A DNA stretch of 11,755 bases, from assembly GCA_024638905.1 (NCBI GenBank), contig JAHEJH010000195.1, positions 1 through 11,755 of the forward strand. The letters run 5' to 3'. The notes under the pieces were generated by a model that was not told the origin of the DNA, searched no databases, and saw only the letters and a list, made by a program, of their open reading frames with translations. This DNA comes from Luminiphilus sp. (GTDB taxonomy: Bacteria; Pseudomonadota; Gammaproteobacteria; Pseudomonadales; Halieaceae). Below, in pieces: positions 1-6,375 of this stretch (its first letter is position 1; each line of letters starts with the position of its first letter). The translations under genes and the position numbers were made by a program.

Positions 1-585
1 GGGCTCATTGAGTCGCTGCGCAGCCTGTTTCCAGAGGCGCGCTATCTGGAGTTAGTGCACCGGTTGGACCGGGACACCTCGGGGCTTGTACTCGTGGCCA
101 AAAATGCACGTACCCTCAGAACGTTACATGAGCAACTTAGAAAAGACTCTGTAGATAAACAGTACTTGGCCTTGGTAGCGGGTAAATGGCCTGCGTATCA
201 AAAAAGCGTGTCAGCGCCGCTCGCCAAGCGGCATACACCCACAGGGGAGCGCATCGTTAAGGTCGCCGCAGAGGGCAAGGCCGCTAAAACCGAGATGCAG
301 GTCGTAGAGCGGTTTGCCGGCGCTACCCTGATCCGGGTCAAGCCCATTTCAGGGCGGACCCATCAAATCCGTGTCCACACGCAACACATTGGCCACCCCA
401 TTTTGGGCGACACCAAGTACCAAAACGAACAGTCCCAGGCGGTCAGTGGGACTGCGGGCCTCAAGCGTTTGTTCTTGCACGCTAAAGCCATCTCATTTGA
501 GCTTGGCGGCGAGCGCTATGAGTTGGAATGCCCGCTCGATGCTGAGCTAGAGGCTGTGTTGAGCCGATTGCGCGGCCAGCGGTAA
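1..585 (+). CDS. rluC: 23S rRNA pseudouridine synthase RluC, 3' part (5' end outside window)
   Basis: The reading frame is open from base 1 and ends at TAA 583-585. The first Met-capable codon (GTG at 55) lies inside the catalytic motif, so the gene begins before the window and about 194 codons are visible. The RluA-family catalytic motif HRLDRDTSG covers window residues 20-28, and its first Asp (residue 23) is the expected nucleophile. A second family signature, GRTHQIRVH followed by GHPILGDTKY, lies at about residues 118-139. RluC-type enzymes convert uridines 955, 2504 and 2580 of 23S rRNA to pseudouridine. The N-terminal S4 domain of the family would lie upstream, unseen. The assignment to RluC rather than RluD or RluA rests on the HRLDRDTSG form and on the maf-yceD-rpmF neighbourhood, which matches E. 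coli. The 3' end overlaps the convergent maf gene by 39 bases. Confidence 0.93.
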   Translation, partial: GLIESLRSLFPEARYLELVHRLDRDTSGLVLVAKNARTLRTLHEQLRKDSVDKQYLALVAGKWPAYQKSVSAPLAKRHTPTGERIVKVAAEGKAAKTEMQVVERFAGATLIRVKPISGRTHQIRVHTQHIGHPILGDTKYQNEQSQAVSGTAGLKRLFLHAKAISFELGGERYELECPLDAELEAVLSRLRGQR

Positions 586-1155
586 CGATATTCCTGCCTC
601 GCGCAGAAGTTCGCCAAGCGCGATTAGCGGCAACCCCTCGAGCGCCGTGGGATCGTCGGTCCGTATGGCCTCAAATAGCGTGATACCAAGCGATTCCCAC
701 TTAAAGCTGCCAGCGCAATCCAGGGGTTGGTCGAGCGCCACGTAGCGGGTGATTTCAGGGGCGCTGAGTGCCCGTATCTTGACCTCGCAGGGGACCACTC
801 GCTGCGTGGGGGCCTGGTCGGGGCTCGTCCATACTGAGACGGCGGTCCAAAAACGAACGGTCTGGCCGCTTGAGGCGGCGAGTTGTCGCTCAGCTGCTTC
901 AGGGGTACCGGGTTTGTGCAGGATCTGGGTCGCTAAACAGGCGACCTGATCTGAGCCAATGACTATCGCATCGCCCTGCAACCTTTGTGCCGTTGCGGAC
1001 ACTTTCTCTGTCGCCAGGCGGGACGCCCGCTCTGACGGCGATTCTCCCTCCCGCATCGATTCCTCGATCGCCGGGTCCATGCAGGTGAAGGGTAGACGTA
1101 GCCGCTCGAGCAGCCTGCGACGATAGGGCGAGGTCGAGGCAAGGATCAGATTCAT
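547..1155 (-). CDS. yceF: Maf/YceF-type nucleoside triphosphate pyrophosphatase (probably 7-methyl-GTP)
   Basis: This 202-residue protein has the Maf fold signature. The N-terminal ASTSPYRRRLL (residues 6-16) supplies the nucleotide-binding Ser/Arg loop. IGSDQVA (66-72) carries the probable catalytic Asp69, and HKPGTPEAA (80-88) has the conserved Lys81. The C-terminal half has the usual CAGSFKWESLGI and DPTALEGLPL blocks. Maf proteins hydrolyse non-canonical or modified NTPs to the monophosphate. The YceF branch prefers 7-methyl-GTP, while the YhdE branch prefers dTTP/UTP. The branch is called from synteny (next to rluC, divergent from yceD and rpmF as in E. coli) and from length, so substrate is inference. 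The start is ATG at 1155, preceded by an AAGG ribosome site 8 bases upstream (plus-strand 1164-1167). The stop lies inside the 3' end of rluC. Confidence 0.9.
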   Translation of the reverse strand: MNLILASTSPYRRRLLERLRLPFTCMDPAIEESMREGESPSERASRLATEKVSATAQRLQGDAIVIGSDQVACLATQILHKPGTPEAAERQLAASSGQTVRFWTAVSVWTSPDQAPTQRVVPCEVKIRALSAPEITRYVALDQPLDCAGSFKWESLGITLFEAIRTDDPTALEGLPLIALGELLREAGISLPLAAQSAQHSL

Positions 1156-1180
1156 GCTAGGTACCTTAAAGTGGGTGACA

Positions 1181-1208
1181 AATATGGTGAAAAGTCACTC
1201 TTTGACAA
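1181..1208 (-). promoter_or_regulatory. Candidate sigma70 promoter of the maf gene
   Basis: Reading the minus strand, TTGTCA (plus 1203-1208) is followed after 16 bases by CATATT (plus 1181-1186), 26 bases upstream of the maf start codon. The -35 matches at five of six positions and the -10 at four. It would overlap the region upstream of the yceD promoter. This is a pattern match only. Confidence 0.3.
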
Positions 1209-1236
1209 CCGGCTGACTGCAAGGGCCCAGATCACT

Positions 1237-1265
1237 TTGACAGCCTATACCGCCGTCCGTATGAT
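1237..1265 (+). promoter_or_regulatory. Near-consensus sigma70 promoter of yceD-rpmF
   Basis: A perfect -35 (TTGACA, 1237-1242), an optimal 17-base spacer and a five-of-six -10 (TATGAT, 1260-1265) lie just upstream of yceD. Transcription would normally begin 7-9 bases after the -10, at about 1272-1274, which is the yceD ATG itself. No other good promoter is seen in the 118-base divergent region on this strand. Confidence 0.8.
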
Positions 1266-1273
1266 CCGCGGCC

Positions 1274-1804
1274 ATGAAAACCGGGGCATTGCCAAAACAG
1301 TTGGATCTGCGCGGCTTGGCGGCCCGCGGAGTGCAGATTAATGGCACTGTATCACCTGATGATCTGCCGCGGCTCGCTGAGTCGGGGATTGGCATTGTCG
1401 ATTTAGGCTCAGCGGCCTTTGATTTTCGGCGGGACGAGGAAGCGCGTTACGTGGTTGCGGTGTCTGTCGAGGTGAAGGTGGTGATGCAGTGCCAGAGATG
1501 CCTCGGCGACATGGAAGTGCCGATCACGACTGCTTCGCTCATGGCTTGCGTCTGGACCGACGAAGAGGCCGCATCATTGCCGGCAACTTATGAGCCGTTG
1601 CTTGTGGAAGATGCCGCCGATTTGAGCGACATCGCAGAAGAGGAAATATTGTTGGCTATTCCTGTCTCACCGGTACATGAGACGGAATGTAAGTCAGAGG
1701 CGCAACAGGCGGCGCTTGCCGCCGAAGTTGAAGGGCCGGAAAAGGTCGAGGATACAGGCGAGCGAGAGAGCCCATTTGCGGTGCTAGAGCGCCTCAAATC
1801 CTGA
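1274..1804 (+). CDS. yceD: YceD / DUF177 family protein
   Basis: This 176-residue protein is close in length to E. coli YceD (173). It shows the DUF177 hallmarks: the CQRCL pair (Cys73, Cys76) in the middle, an acidic EEEILLAIPVSPVH stretch (122-135) and the C-terminal SPFAVLERLK motif (166-175). The biochemical role is not settled. The conserved link to rpmF, and work on a plant plastid homologue needed for 23S rRNA accumulation, point to large-subunit rRNA metabolism. The start is ATG 1274, because the N-terminal LDLRGLAARG aligns with the expected start of the family. There is no ribosome-binding sequence upstream, and the promoter places the mRNA 5' end at or within three bases of this ATG, so translation is probably leaderless. 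rpmF follows after 93 bases. Confidence 0.93.
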   Translation: MKTGALPKQLDLRGLAARGVQINGTVSPDDLPRLAESGIGIVDLGSAAFDFRRDEEARYVVAVSVEVKVVMQCQRCLGDMEVPITTASLMACVWTDEEAASLPATYEPLLVEDAADLSDIAEEEILLAIPVSPVHETECKSEAQQAALAAEVEGPEKVEDTGERESPFAVLERLKS

Positions 1805-1848
1805 TATCCCGGGGGCGCGTATAGACTACGTGCTCTCACTGTTTACGG

Positions 1849-1872
1849 CGGCGCGGATTGGGTTCCGCGTCG
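1849..1872 (+). other. Hairpin in the rpmF leader
   Basis: A nine-pair stem (1849-1857 with 1864-1872, eight Watson-Crick pairs and one G.U) with a six-base loop TTGGGT lies 13 bases before the rpmF AGGAGG. The following bases (AGTAGTTTTAAC) are not a convincing terminator tail. It may be a processing or stability element between yceD and rpmF, or a leader structure. Confidence 0.45.
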
Positions 1873-1897
1873 AGTAGTTTTAACTAGGAGGCCAGTC

Positions 1898-2080
1898 ATG
1901 GCTGTACAGCAGAATCGTAAGACTCGCTCCAAGAGGGGCATGCGTCGTGCGCACGACGCCATCGGTGGGCCCACGCTCACCGTTGATGAGACCTCTGGGG
2001 AGACCCGTCGTCGTCACCACGTGAGTGCTGATGGTTTTTATCGCGGTAAGAAGGTAGTGGACACCGGCGACGACGAGTAA
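1898..2080 (+). CDS. rpmF: 50S ribosomal protein L32
   Basis: This is a 60-residue, strongly basic protein with the N-terminal AVQQNRKTRSKRGMRRAHDA typical of gammaproteobacterial L32 and the downstream GETRRRHHVSADGFYRGKKV block. It is the cysteine-free type with no zinc site. A strong AGGAGG (1886-1891) sits six bases from the ATG, consistent with high expression. It lies between yceD and the fatty-acid genes, as in many gammaproteobacteria. Unusually, plsX and fabH do not follow. The next gene, fabD, begins six bases after the stop codon and in the same reading frame. Confidence 0.97.
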   Translation: MAVQQNRKTRSKRGMRRAHDAIGGPTLTVDETSGETRRRHHVSADGFYRGKKVVDTGDDE

Positions 2081-2086
2081 TCGTTT

Positions 2087-3028
2087 TTGTCAGGGTACGC
2101 CTTTCTCTTCCCCGGCCAGGGGTCACAGTCCGTCGGCATGCTCTCGCAGGCAGCGGAACACTACGCAGTGGTCGGAGACACTTTCGCCGAGGCCAGTGAT
2201 GCCCTGGGTTATGACCTGTGGGCGCTCGTCAGCCAAGGCCCCGAAGACCAGCTCACCCTCACTGAGTTCACCCAGCCTGCTATTTTGACTGCCAGCGTGG
2301 CGCTTTATCGCTGCTGGCAGCAAGAAGGCGGCCCGAGCCCCGAGTTTGTGGCGGGGCACAGCCTAGGCGAGTACTCCGCATTGGTGGTCGCGGGCGCATT
2401 GTCGCTAAATGACGCGGCTCGGCTAGTGCAGACTCGTGGGCGCGCCATGCAATCCGCGGTGCCGGCAGGAGAGGGCGCCATGGCCGCCGTGCTGGGTTTG
2501 AGCGATGCAGTTATTGATGAAATTTGTGTCACGCATTGCGATGACACTGCCTATGTTGGCGCGGTCAACTACAACTCCCCCGGCCAGGTCGTCATAGCGG
2601 GTCATGCAGGTGCGGTGGAATCCGCGGGTGCCTTTATGAAAGAGGCGGGTGCCAAGCGCGTCTTGCCGCTACCTGTCAGCGCGCCGTTTCATACCCCTCT
2701 CATGCAGCCAGCTGCGGCCGTTATGGCCGAGGCATTCCAGACGGTAGAGCTCAGCGATGCAACGGTTCCTGTGATCAGCAATGTTGATGCGCAGCCGCAC
2801 CGTAAGGCGATGGAAATCAGACGACTCCTGGTCCGTCAGGTTTCGGAACCGGTGATGTGGACGCAATGCGTGATCACGCTGATTGAGGCGGGGTGTACGC
2901 GCTTTGCAGAGTGCGGCCCCGGCAAAGTGTTAGCCGGTCTGCTCAGGCGGATTGATCGGTCTATTCAGTGCGCCACATTGGAAGACCCTGAGGCGCTCAA
3001 AGTTACTGCAACGGAGGCTGCACGATGA
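2087..3028 (+). CDS. fabD: Malonyl-CoA:ACP transacylase
   Basis: FabD transfers malonyl from CoA to the ACP phosphopantetheine arm. The 313-residue protein has the GQGSQ loop (10-14), the nucleophile motif GHSLG with Ser92, Arg117 in QTRGRA and the catalytic His202 in SAPFHTPLM. All sit at or next to the E. coli positions (Ser92, Arg117, His201). The start must be TTG 2087: the frame is closed just upstream by the rpmF stop, and a later start would remove the conserved AFLFPGQGSQ. No clear ribosome-binding sequence is present (only GAG at 2075-2077), so translation may depend on ribosomes finishing rpmF. The 3' end overlaps fabG by ATGA. Confidence 0.95.
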   Translation: MSGYAFLFPGQGSQSVGMLSQAAEHYAVVGDTFAEASDALGYDLWALVSQGPEDQLTLTEFTQPAILTASVALYRCWQQEGGPSPEFVAGHSLGEYSALVVAGALSLNDAARLVQTRGRAMQSAVPAGEGAMAAVLGLSDAVIDEICVTHCDDTAYVGAVNYNSPGQVVIAGHAGAVESAGAFMKEAGAKRVLPLPVSAPFHTPLMQPAAAVMAEAFQTVELSDATVPVISNVDAQPHRKAMEIRRLLVRQVSEPVMWTQCVITLIEAGCTRFAECGPGKVLAGLLRRIDRSIQCATLEDPEALKVTATEAAR

Positions 3029-3765
3029 GCGAAGGCGAACAAAGAGTTGCGCTTGTCACCGGCGCAAGCAGAGGGATTGGCGCTGCTATTGCGCGGATGC
3101 TAGCCGAGCAGCACATGACCGTAGTGGGTACTGCCACCAGCGAAGCTGGCGCGGCCGGTATCAGTGAAGCGCTCAGCGGACTGGGCGGTATTGGCAAGGT
3201 CCTGAATGTCACGGATCTCGACAGTGTTGAGGCGCTCATTGCTGGTATTCGCGAAGAATTGGGAGATCCGCTCGTGCTGATCAACAACGCGGGCATCACA
3301 CAAGACAACATACTGATGCGCATGAAGGAGCACGAGTGGCAGTCGGTTATCGATACGAACCTCACGGCGCTGTACCGACTCAGCAAGGCCTGTCTGCGCG
3401 GCATGACTAAAGCCCGTTGGGGGCGCATCATCAATGTCACCTCCGTTGTCGGATCCATGGGTAACGCGGGGCAGAGCAATTATGCGGCCACCAAAGCCGG
3501 CGCAGAGGGGATGGCGCGCTCCCTAGCCAGAGAGCTCGGCTCGCGCTCGGTGACCGTGAACTGCATTGCGCCCGGGTTCATCGACACCGATATGACTCGC
3601 GCGCTCGGTGATGAGCAGCGAGATGTCCTACAGAACCAGATTCCTCTGGGTCGACTCGGCTCACCCGACGATGTGGCTGCTGCGGTGGCCTTTTTGGCCA
3701 GTGATGCCGCCCAATACATCACGGGTGAGACCCTGCACGTGAACGGCGGCCTTTACATGGGCTGA
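3025..3765 (+). CDS. fabG: 3-oxoacyl-ACP reductase
   Basis: FabG is the NADPH-dependent short-chain dehydrogenase that reduces 3-ketoacyl-ACP in each elongation cycle. In the 246-residue protein, the Rossmann cofactor loop TGASRGIG is at 12-19 and NNAG at 87-90. The catalytic tetrad is Asn112, Ser140, Tyr153 and Lys157 (NYAATKAG), two residues later than in E. coli FabG. The C-terminal ITGETLHVNGG is typical. The ATG overlaps the fabD stop (ATGA), with GGAGG at 3013-3017, so the two genes are translationally coupled. Confidence 0.96.
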   Translation: MSEGEQRVALVTGASRGIGAAIARMLAEQHMTVVGTATSEAGAAGISEALSGLGGIGKVLNVTDLDSVEALIAGIREELGDPLVLINNAGITQDNILMRMKEHEWQSVIDTNLTALYRLSKACLRGMTKARWGRIINVTSVVGSMGNAGQSNYAATKAGAEGMARSLARELGSRSVTVNCIAPGFIDTDMTRALGDEQRDVLQNQIPLGRLGSPDDVAAAVAFLASDAAQYITGETLHVNGGLYMG

Positions 3766-3803
3766 GCCGCGCTATCAAGGGTCGAATATCCGTCAAAAAG
3801 GGT

Positions 3804-3830
3804 TTTACTTGCGGCAAAAGCTTGTAAAAT
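3804..3830 (+). promoter_or_regulatory. Candidate acpP promoter
   Basis: TAAAAT (3825-3830, five of six matches to -10) is preceded at 15 bases by TTTACT (3804-3809, four of six). The predicted mRNA start is near 3837, giving a leader of about 46 bases to the acpP ATG. It lies in a 117-base gap, wide for this otherwise tight cluster. A separate acpP promoter is known in E. coli. Confidence 0.45.
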
Positions 3831-3882
3831 CCACGGCGTTTGGGCCATGCGCCCGACGACAACCGGGAGCAAAGAGTACGTC

Positions 3883-4119
3883 ATGAGCAATATTGAAGAT
3901 CGAGTGAAAAAAATTGTCGCCGAGCAGTTGGGCGTCAAAGAAGAGGAAGTCAAGGCGGAGGCGTCATTCGTTGACGATCTCGGTGCAGATTCCCTCGACA
4001 CAGTAGAGCTGGTCATGGCGCTCGAGGAAGAATTCGAGACTGAAATTCCTGACGAAGAGGCAGAAAAGATCACCACCGTTCAGCTGGCGATCGACTACAT
4101 CAATACCAACCTCTCCTGA
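3883..4119 (+). CDS. acpP: Acyl carrier protein
   Basis: This 78-residue, very acidic protein is nearly identical in pattern to E. coli AcpP. The DSL motif at 36-38 has Ser37 (counting Met1) for the 4'-phosphopantetheine arm, and it is followed by the helix-II recognition block DTVELVMALEEEFETEIPDE. It carries the growing acyl chain among FabD, FabG, FabF and other enzymes. ATG 3883 is chosen over the in-frame ATG at 3847 because MSNIEDRVKK is the normal family N-terminus. GGGAG at 3865-3869 and AGAG at 3873-3876 are the nearest ribosome-site candidates. Its own likely promoter and a terminator just downstream mark it as a short, abundant transcript. Confidence 0.97.
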   Translation: MSNIEDRVKKIVAEQLGVKEEEVKAEASFVDDLGADSLDTVELVMALEEEFETEIPDEEAEKITTVQLAIDYINTNLS

Positions 4120-4144
4120 GCGGGTCTCAGCAACTGAATACCGG

Positions 4145-4175
4145 GGCCGCTCTGCTCACGCAGCGCGGCCTTTTT
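4145..4175 (+). terminator. Intrinsic terminator after acpP
   Basis: GGCCGC (4145-4150) pairs with GCGGCC (4165-4170). After one mismatch, CTGC pairs with GCAG around a TCAC loop, and five T follow at 4171-4175. It lies 25 bases after the acpP stop and 116 bases before fabF, so it should end or attenuate acpP transcripts. Confidence 0.85.
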
Positions 4176-4291
4176 CATTTTGGCGAGCTCACCGACACAT
4201 TGAAAAGATGCTATTTGGCATTCCGGTAACGAGACCGAACGCCAGATGATTTAAGAGACAAGCAACTCTCACGGGGCATAAGGAACGCATC

Positions 4292-5533
4292 ATGAAAGGC
4301 AACAGAGTGGTCGTTAGTGGCATGGGTGCCGTTACGCCATTAGGTTTGGACGTTGATTCCAGCTGGGCAGGCATCTGCGATGGCCGCAGCGGTGCCGCGA
4401 TGATTGAGCAGTTCGATGCGGCCGCCTTTAGTACGCGCTTTAGCGCCAGCGTTAAAAACTTCAGCGTTGACGGATACCTCGAGCCGCGCGATGCGAGACG
4501 AATGGACCCGTTCATTCAGTACGGCATGGTGGCGGGTATACAGGCCTTCAGAGACTCCGGGTTTGAGGTCACCGAGGCGAACGCGGCGCGAATCGGCTGC
4601 GCCATCGGCTCGGGCATTGGCGGCATTGGCTCCATTGAAGATACCGCCATGCTGGTTGACCAAAAGGGCCCCAGGCGGATATCGCCGTTTTTCGTCCCCG
4701 GCGCCATCATCAATATGATCGCAGGGAATCTCTCGATTCTCTATAACCTGCAGGGCCCTAACATAGCGGTGGTAACTGCCTGTACGACAGGCACCCATAA
4801 CATCGGCCTCGGTGCGAGAATGATTGCCGCAGGCGATGTCGATGCGATGCTTGTTGGCGGTGCCGAGATGGCAACAACCCCAGTGGGTATTGGCGGCTTC
4901 GCTGCCGCGCGTGCCTTGTCCACCCGCAACGACGACCCAGAGAGGGCGTCCCGTCCTTGGGATGCAGACCGCGACGGATTCGTGCTCGGCGATGGCGCGG
5001 GCATGCTCATGCTTGAATCTTTGGATAGCGCGAAATCCCGCGGCGCCCACATTTATTGTGAGCTGACGGGCTTTGGTATGAGCGGGGACGCGTACCACAT
5101 GACGTCACCCCCAGAGGATGGACGCGGTGCTGCCGCATCGATGCAACAGGCGCTGAATGATGCCGGTCTGTCGAAAGAAGATATCGATTACGTCAATGCG
5201 CACGGCACCTCGACGGAAGCGGGGGACCTGGCAGAGTCGCTGGCAGTGAAGAGTGTTTTCGGCGCCTATGCGTCAGACCTCGCGGTCAGCTCGACAAAAT
5301 CCATGATCGGGCATCTGCTGGGGGCGGCGGGTTCGGTAGAGGCGATTCTGACGATTCTGGCGCTGCGGGATAACGTGGCACCGCCGACGATTAATCTCGA
5401 TAACCCCGGCGAGGGGTGCGATCTCAACTACGTGCCACATCAAGCGCAGGAGCGAACTATTCGTCACGCGCTGTCCAACTCATTCGGATTTGGTGGCACC
5501 AACGGCTCTCTGATTTTCAGTGAGCTGGGCTGA
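4292..5533 (+). CDS. fabF: 3-oxoacyl-ACP synthase II (KAS II)
   Basis: FabF condenses malonyl-ACP with acyl-ACP during elongation. The 413-residue protein has the thiolase-fold catalytic triad Cys164 (TACTTGTHN), His304 (NAHGTSTEAGD) and His341 (SMIGHLLGAAG), with Lys336 nearby and the C-terminal gating loop NSFGFGGTNGSL. Length and residue numbers match E. coli FabF within one residue. Two positions differ from the usual form: Glu309 replaces Pro in HGTSTPAGD, and Ile339 replaces Thr in SMTGH. ATG 4292 has AAGGA (4280-4284) seven bases upstream. It follows the acpP terminator, and I found no clear promoter between, so read-through or an unrecognised promoter must supply it. Confidence 0.96.
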   Translation: MKGNRVVVSGMGAVTPLGLDVDSSWAGICDGRSGAAMIEQFDAAAFSTRFSASVKNFSVDGYLEPRDARRMDPFIQYGMVAGIQAFRDSGFEVTEANAARIGCAIGSGIGGIGSIEDTAMLVDQKGPRRISPFFVPGAIINMIAGNLSILYNLQGPNIAVVTACTTGTHNIGLGARMIAAGDVDAMLVGGAEMATTPVGIGGFAAARALSTRNDDPERASRPWDADRDGFVLGDGAGMLMLESLDSAKSRGAHIYCELTGFGMSGDAYHMTSPPEDGRGAAASMQQALNDAGLSKEDIDYVNAHGTSTEAGDLAESLAVKSVFGAYASDLAVSSTKSMIGHLLGAAGSVEAILTILALRDNVAPPTINLDNPGEGCDLNYVPHQAQERTIRHALSNSFGFGGTNGSLIFSELG

Positions 5534-5547
5534 GCGCCCGACACCGC

Positions 5548-6375
5548 ATGTCACTGACCTGGGTCGATGGCGTGGCCGCCGAGACGGTACCCGCAGACGA
5601 TCGAGGGCTACATTACGCCGATGGCGCCTTCGAGACGCTGTCCTGTCACGAGGGGCGTATTCAGCATGAGGACCTTCATCGGAGCCGGCTGACTCGAGCG
5701 CTCGCGGCGTTACGGGTAACAAGCGCCGCCGAACAGGGCGCGCGCCTCGTTGCAGAAGCTGGGCAGCGTCTCGAGACTGCCGGGCATACGGGTATTGCCC
5801 GCTTGACCGTAACACGGGGTTCGGGGCCTCGTGGATACACGCCGCCAGAAGCCCCTCGATTAAGGTCTATTCTGCGCGCCTACCCACGACCCGAGTCTTC
5901 GTGCGCCGAGTTGCGTTGCGGTGTTGCCGCTACTCGTTGGGCGACACAGCCTCAACTTGCAGGGCTTAAGTTGCTGGCGCGGACTGAACAGGTGTTGGCC
6001 GCCGGTGAAGGAGCAGCTGACGGCTGGGATGACATGGTGATGCTAGACAGCGATGATCATGTGATTTCCAGCAGTCGCGCGAATCTGTTCATGCTATTTG
6101 GCAAACAGGTCGTGACACCTTGCCTTGCTCAATGTGGTATCGCAGGTACACGACGAGAGCTATTGCTTACTGAGATTCTGCCCGCGACGGGATACGCCGT
6201 GGAGATTAGACCCATCTCGCTGGCGGAATGTTTGTCTGCAGACGCATTGATCGCAACGAATTCGGTATCCGGAGTCACCCCGGTCACGCAGGTCCGTGAG
6301 GCTATGCTGATCTCAGAGGTTGGTAGAGAGTGGGTCAGGGCACTGCAACGCGCCATGGACGATCAGCCGGCATGA
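5548..6375 (+). CDS. pabC: Aminodeoxychorismate lyase (PabC)
   Basis: This is a class IV PLP-dependent enzyme of 275 residues. It would release pyruvate from 4-amino-4-deoxychorismate to give p-aminobenzoate for folate synthesis. Conserved features are DRGLHYADGAFETL (18-31), the PLP-binding Lys141 in LKLLARTEQVLA, the SSSRANLF block and GIAGTRRELLL. Fold type IV also includes branched-chain and D-amino-acid transaminases. PabC is favoured by the short length and by its position between fabF and mltG, which is conserved in E. coli and Pseudomonas. It starts 14 bases after the fabF stop without an obvious ribosome site, and its stop overlaps the mltG start as ATGA. Confidence 0.9.
   Translation: MSLTWVDGVAAETVPADDRGLHYADGAFETLSCHEGRIQHEDLHRSRLTRALAALRVTSAAEQGARLVAEAGQRLETAGHTGIARLTVTRGSGPRGYTPPEAPRLRSILRAYPRPESSCAELRCGVAATRWATQPQLAGLKLLARTEQVLAAGEGAADGWDDMVMLDSDDHVISSSRANLFMLFGKQVVTPCLAQCGIAGTRRELLLTEILPATGYAVEIRPISLAECLSADALIATNSVSGVTPVTQVREAMLISEVGREWVRALQRAMDDQPA

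Noticed and set aside
1202..1230. First TTGACA (1202-1207) as a second yceD promoter
   Set aside because: No acceptable -10 lies 16-18 bases downstream (GCCCAG at 17). The second TTGACA at 1237 has a proper -10.
3003..3479. Minus-strand ORF (158 codons) opposite fabG
   Set aside because: It is a serine/proline-rich low-information translation, a shadow of the fabG coding frame.
3847..3882. In-frame upstream ATG for acpP
   Set aside because: It would add 12 residues foreign to AcpP, whose N-terminus matches ATG 3883.
4340..5098. Long minus-strand ORF (252 codons) opposite fabF
   Set aside because: It lies wholly within a strongly conserved FabF gene. The frame is open because of fabF codon composition, and no recognisable domain or ribosome site is seen.
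6330..6371. Longer MltG start at GTG 6330
   Set aside because: It would add 14 polar residues before the membrane anchor and enlarge the pabC overlap. The ATGA start at 6372 fits the cluster style.
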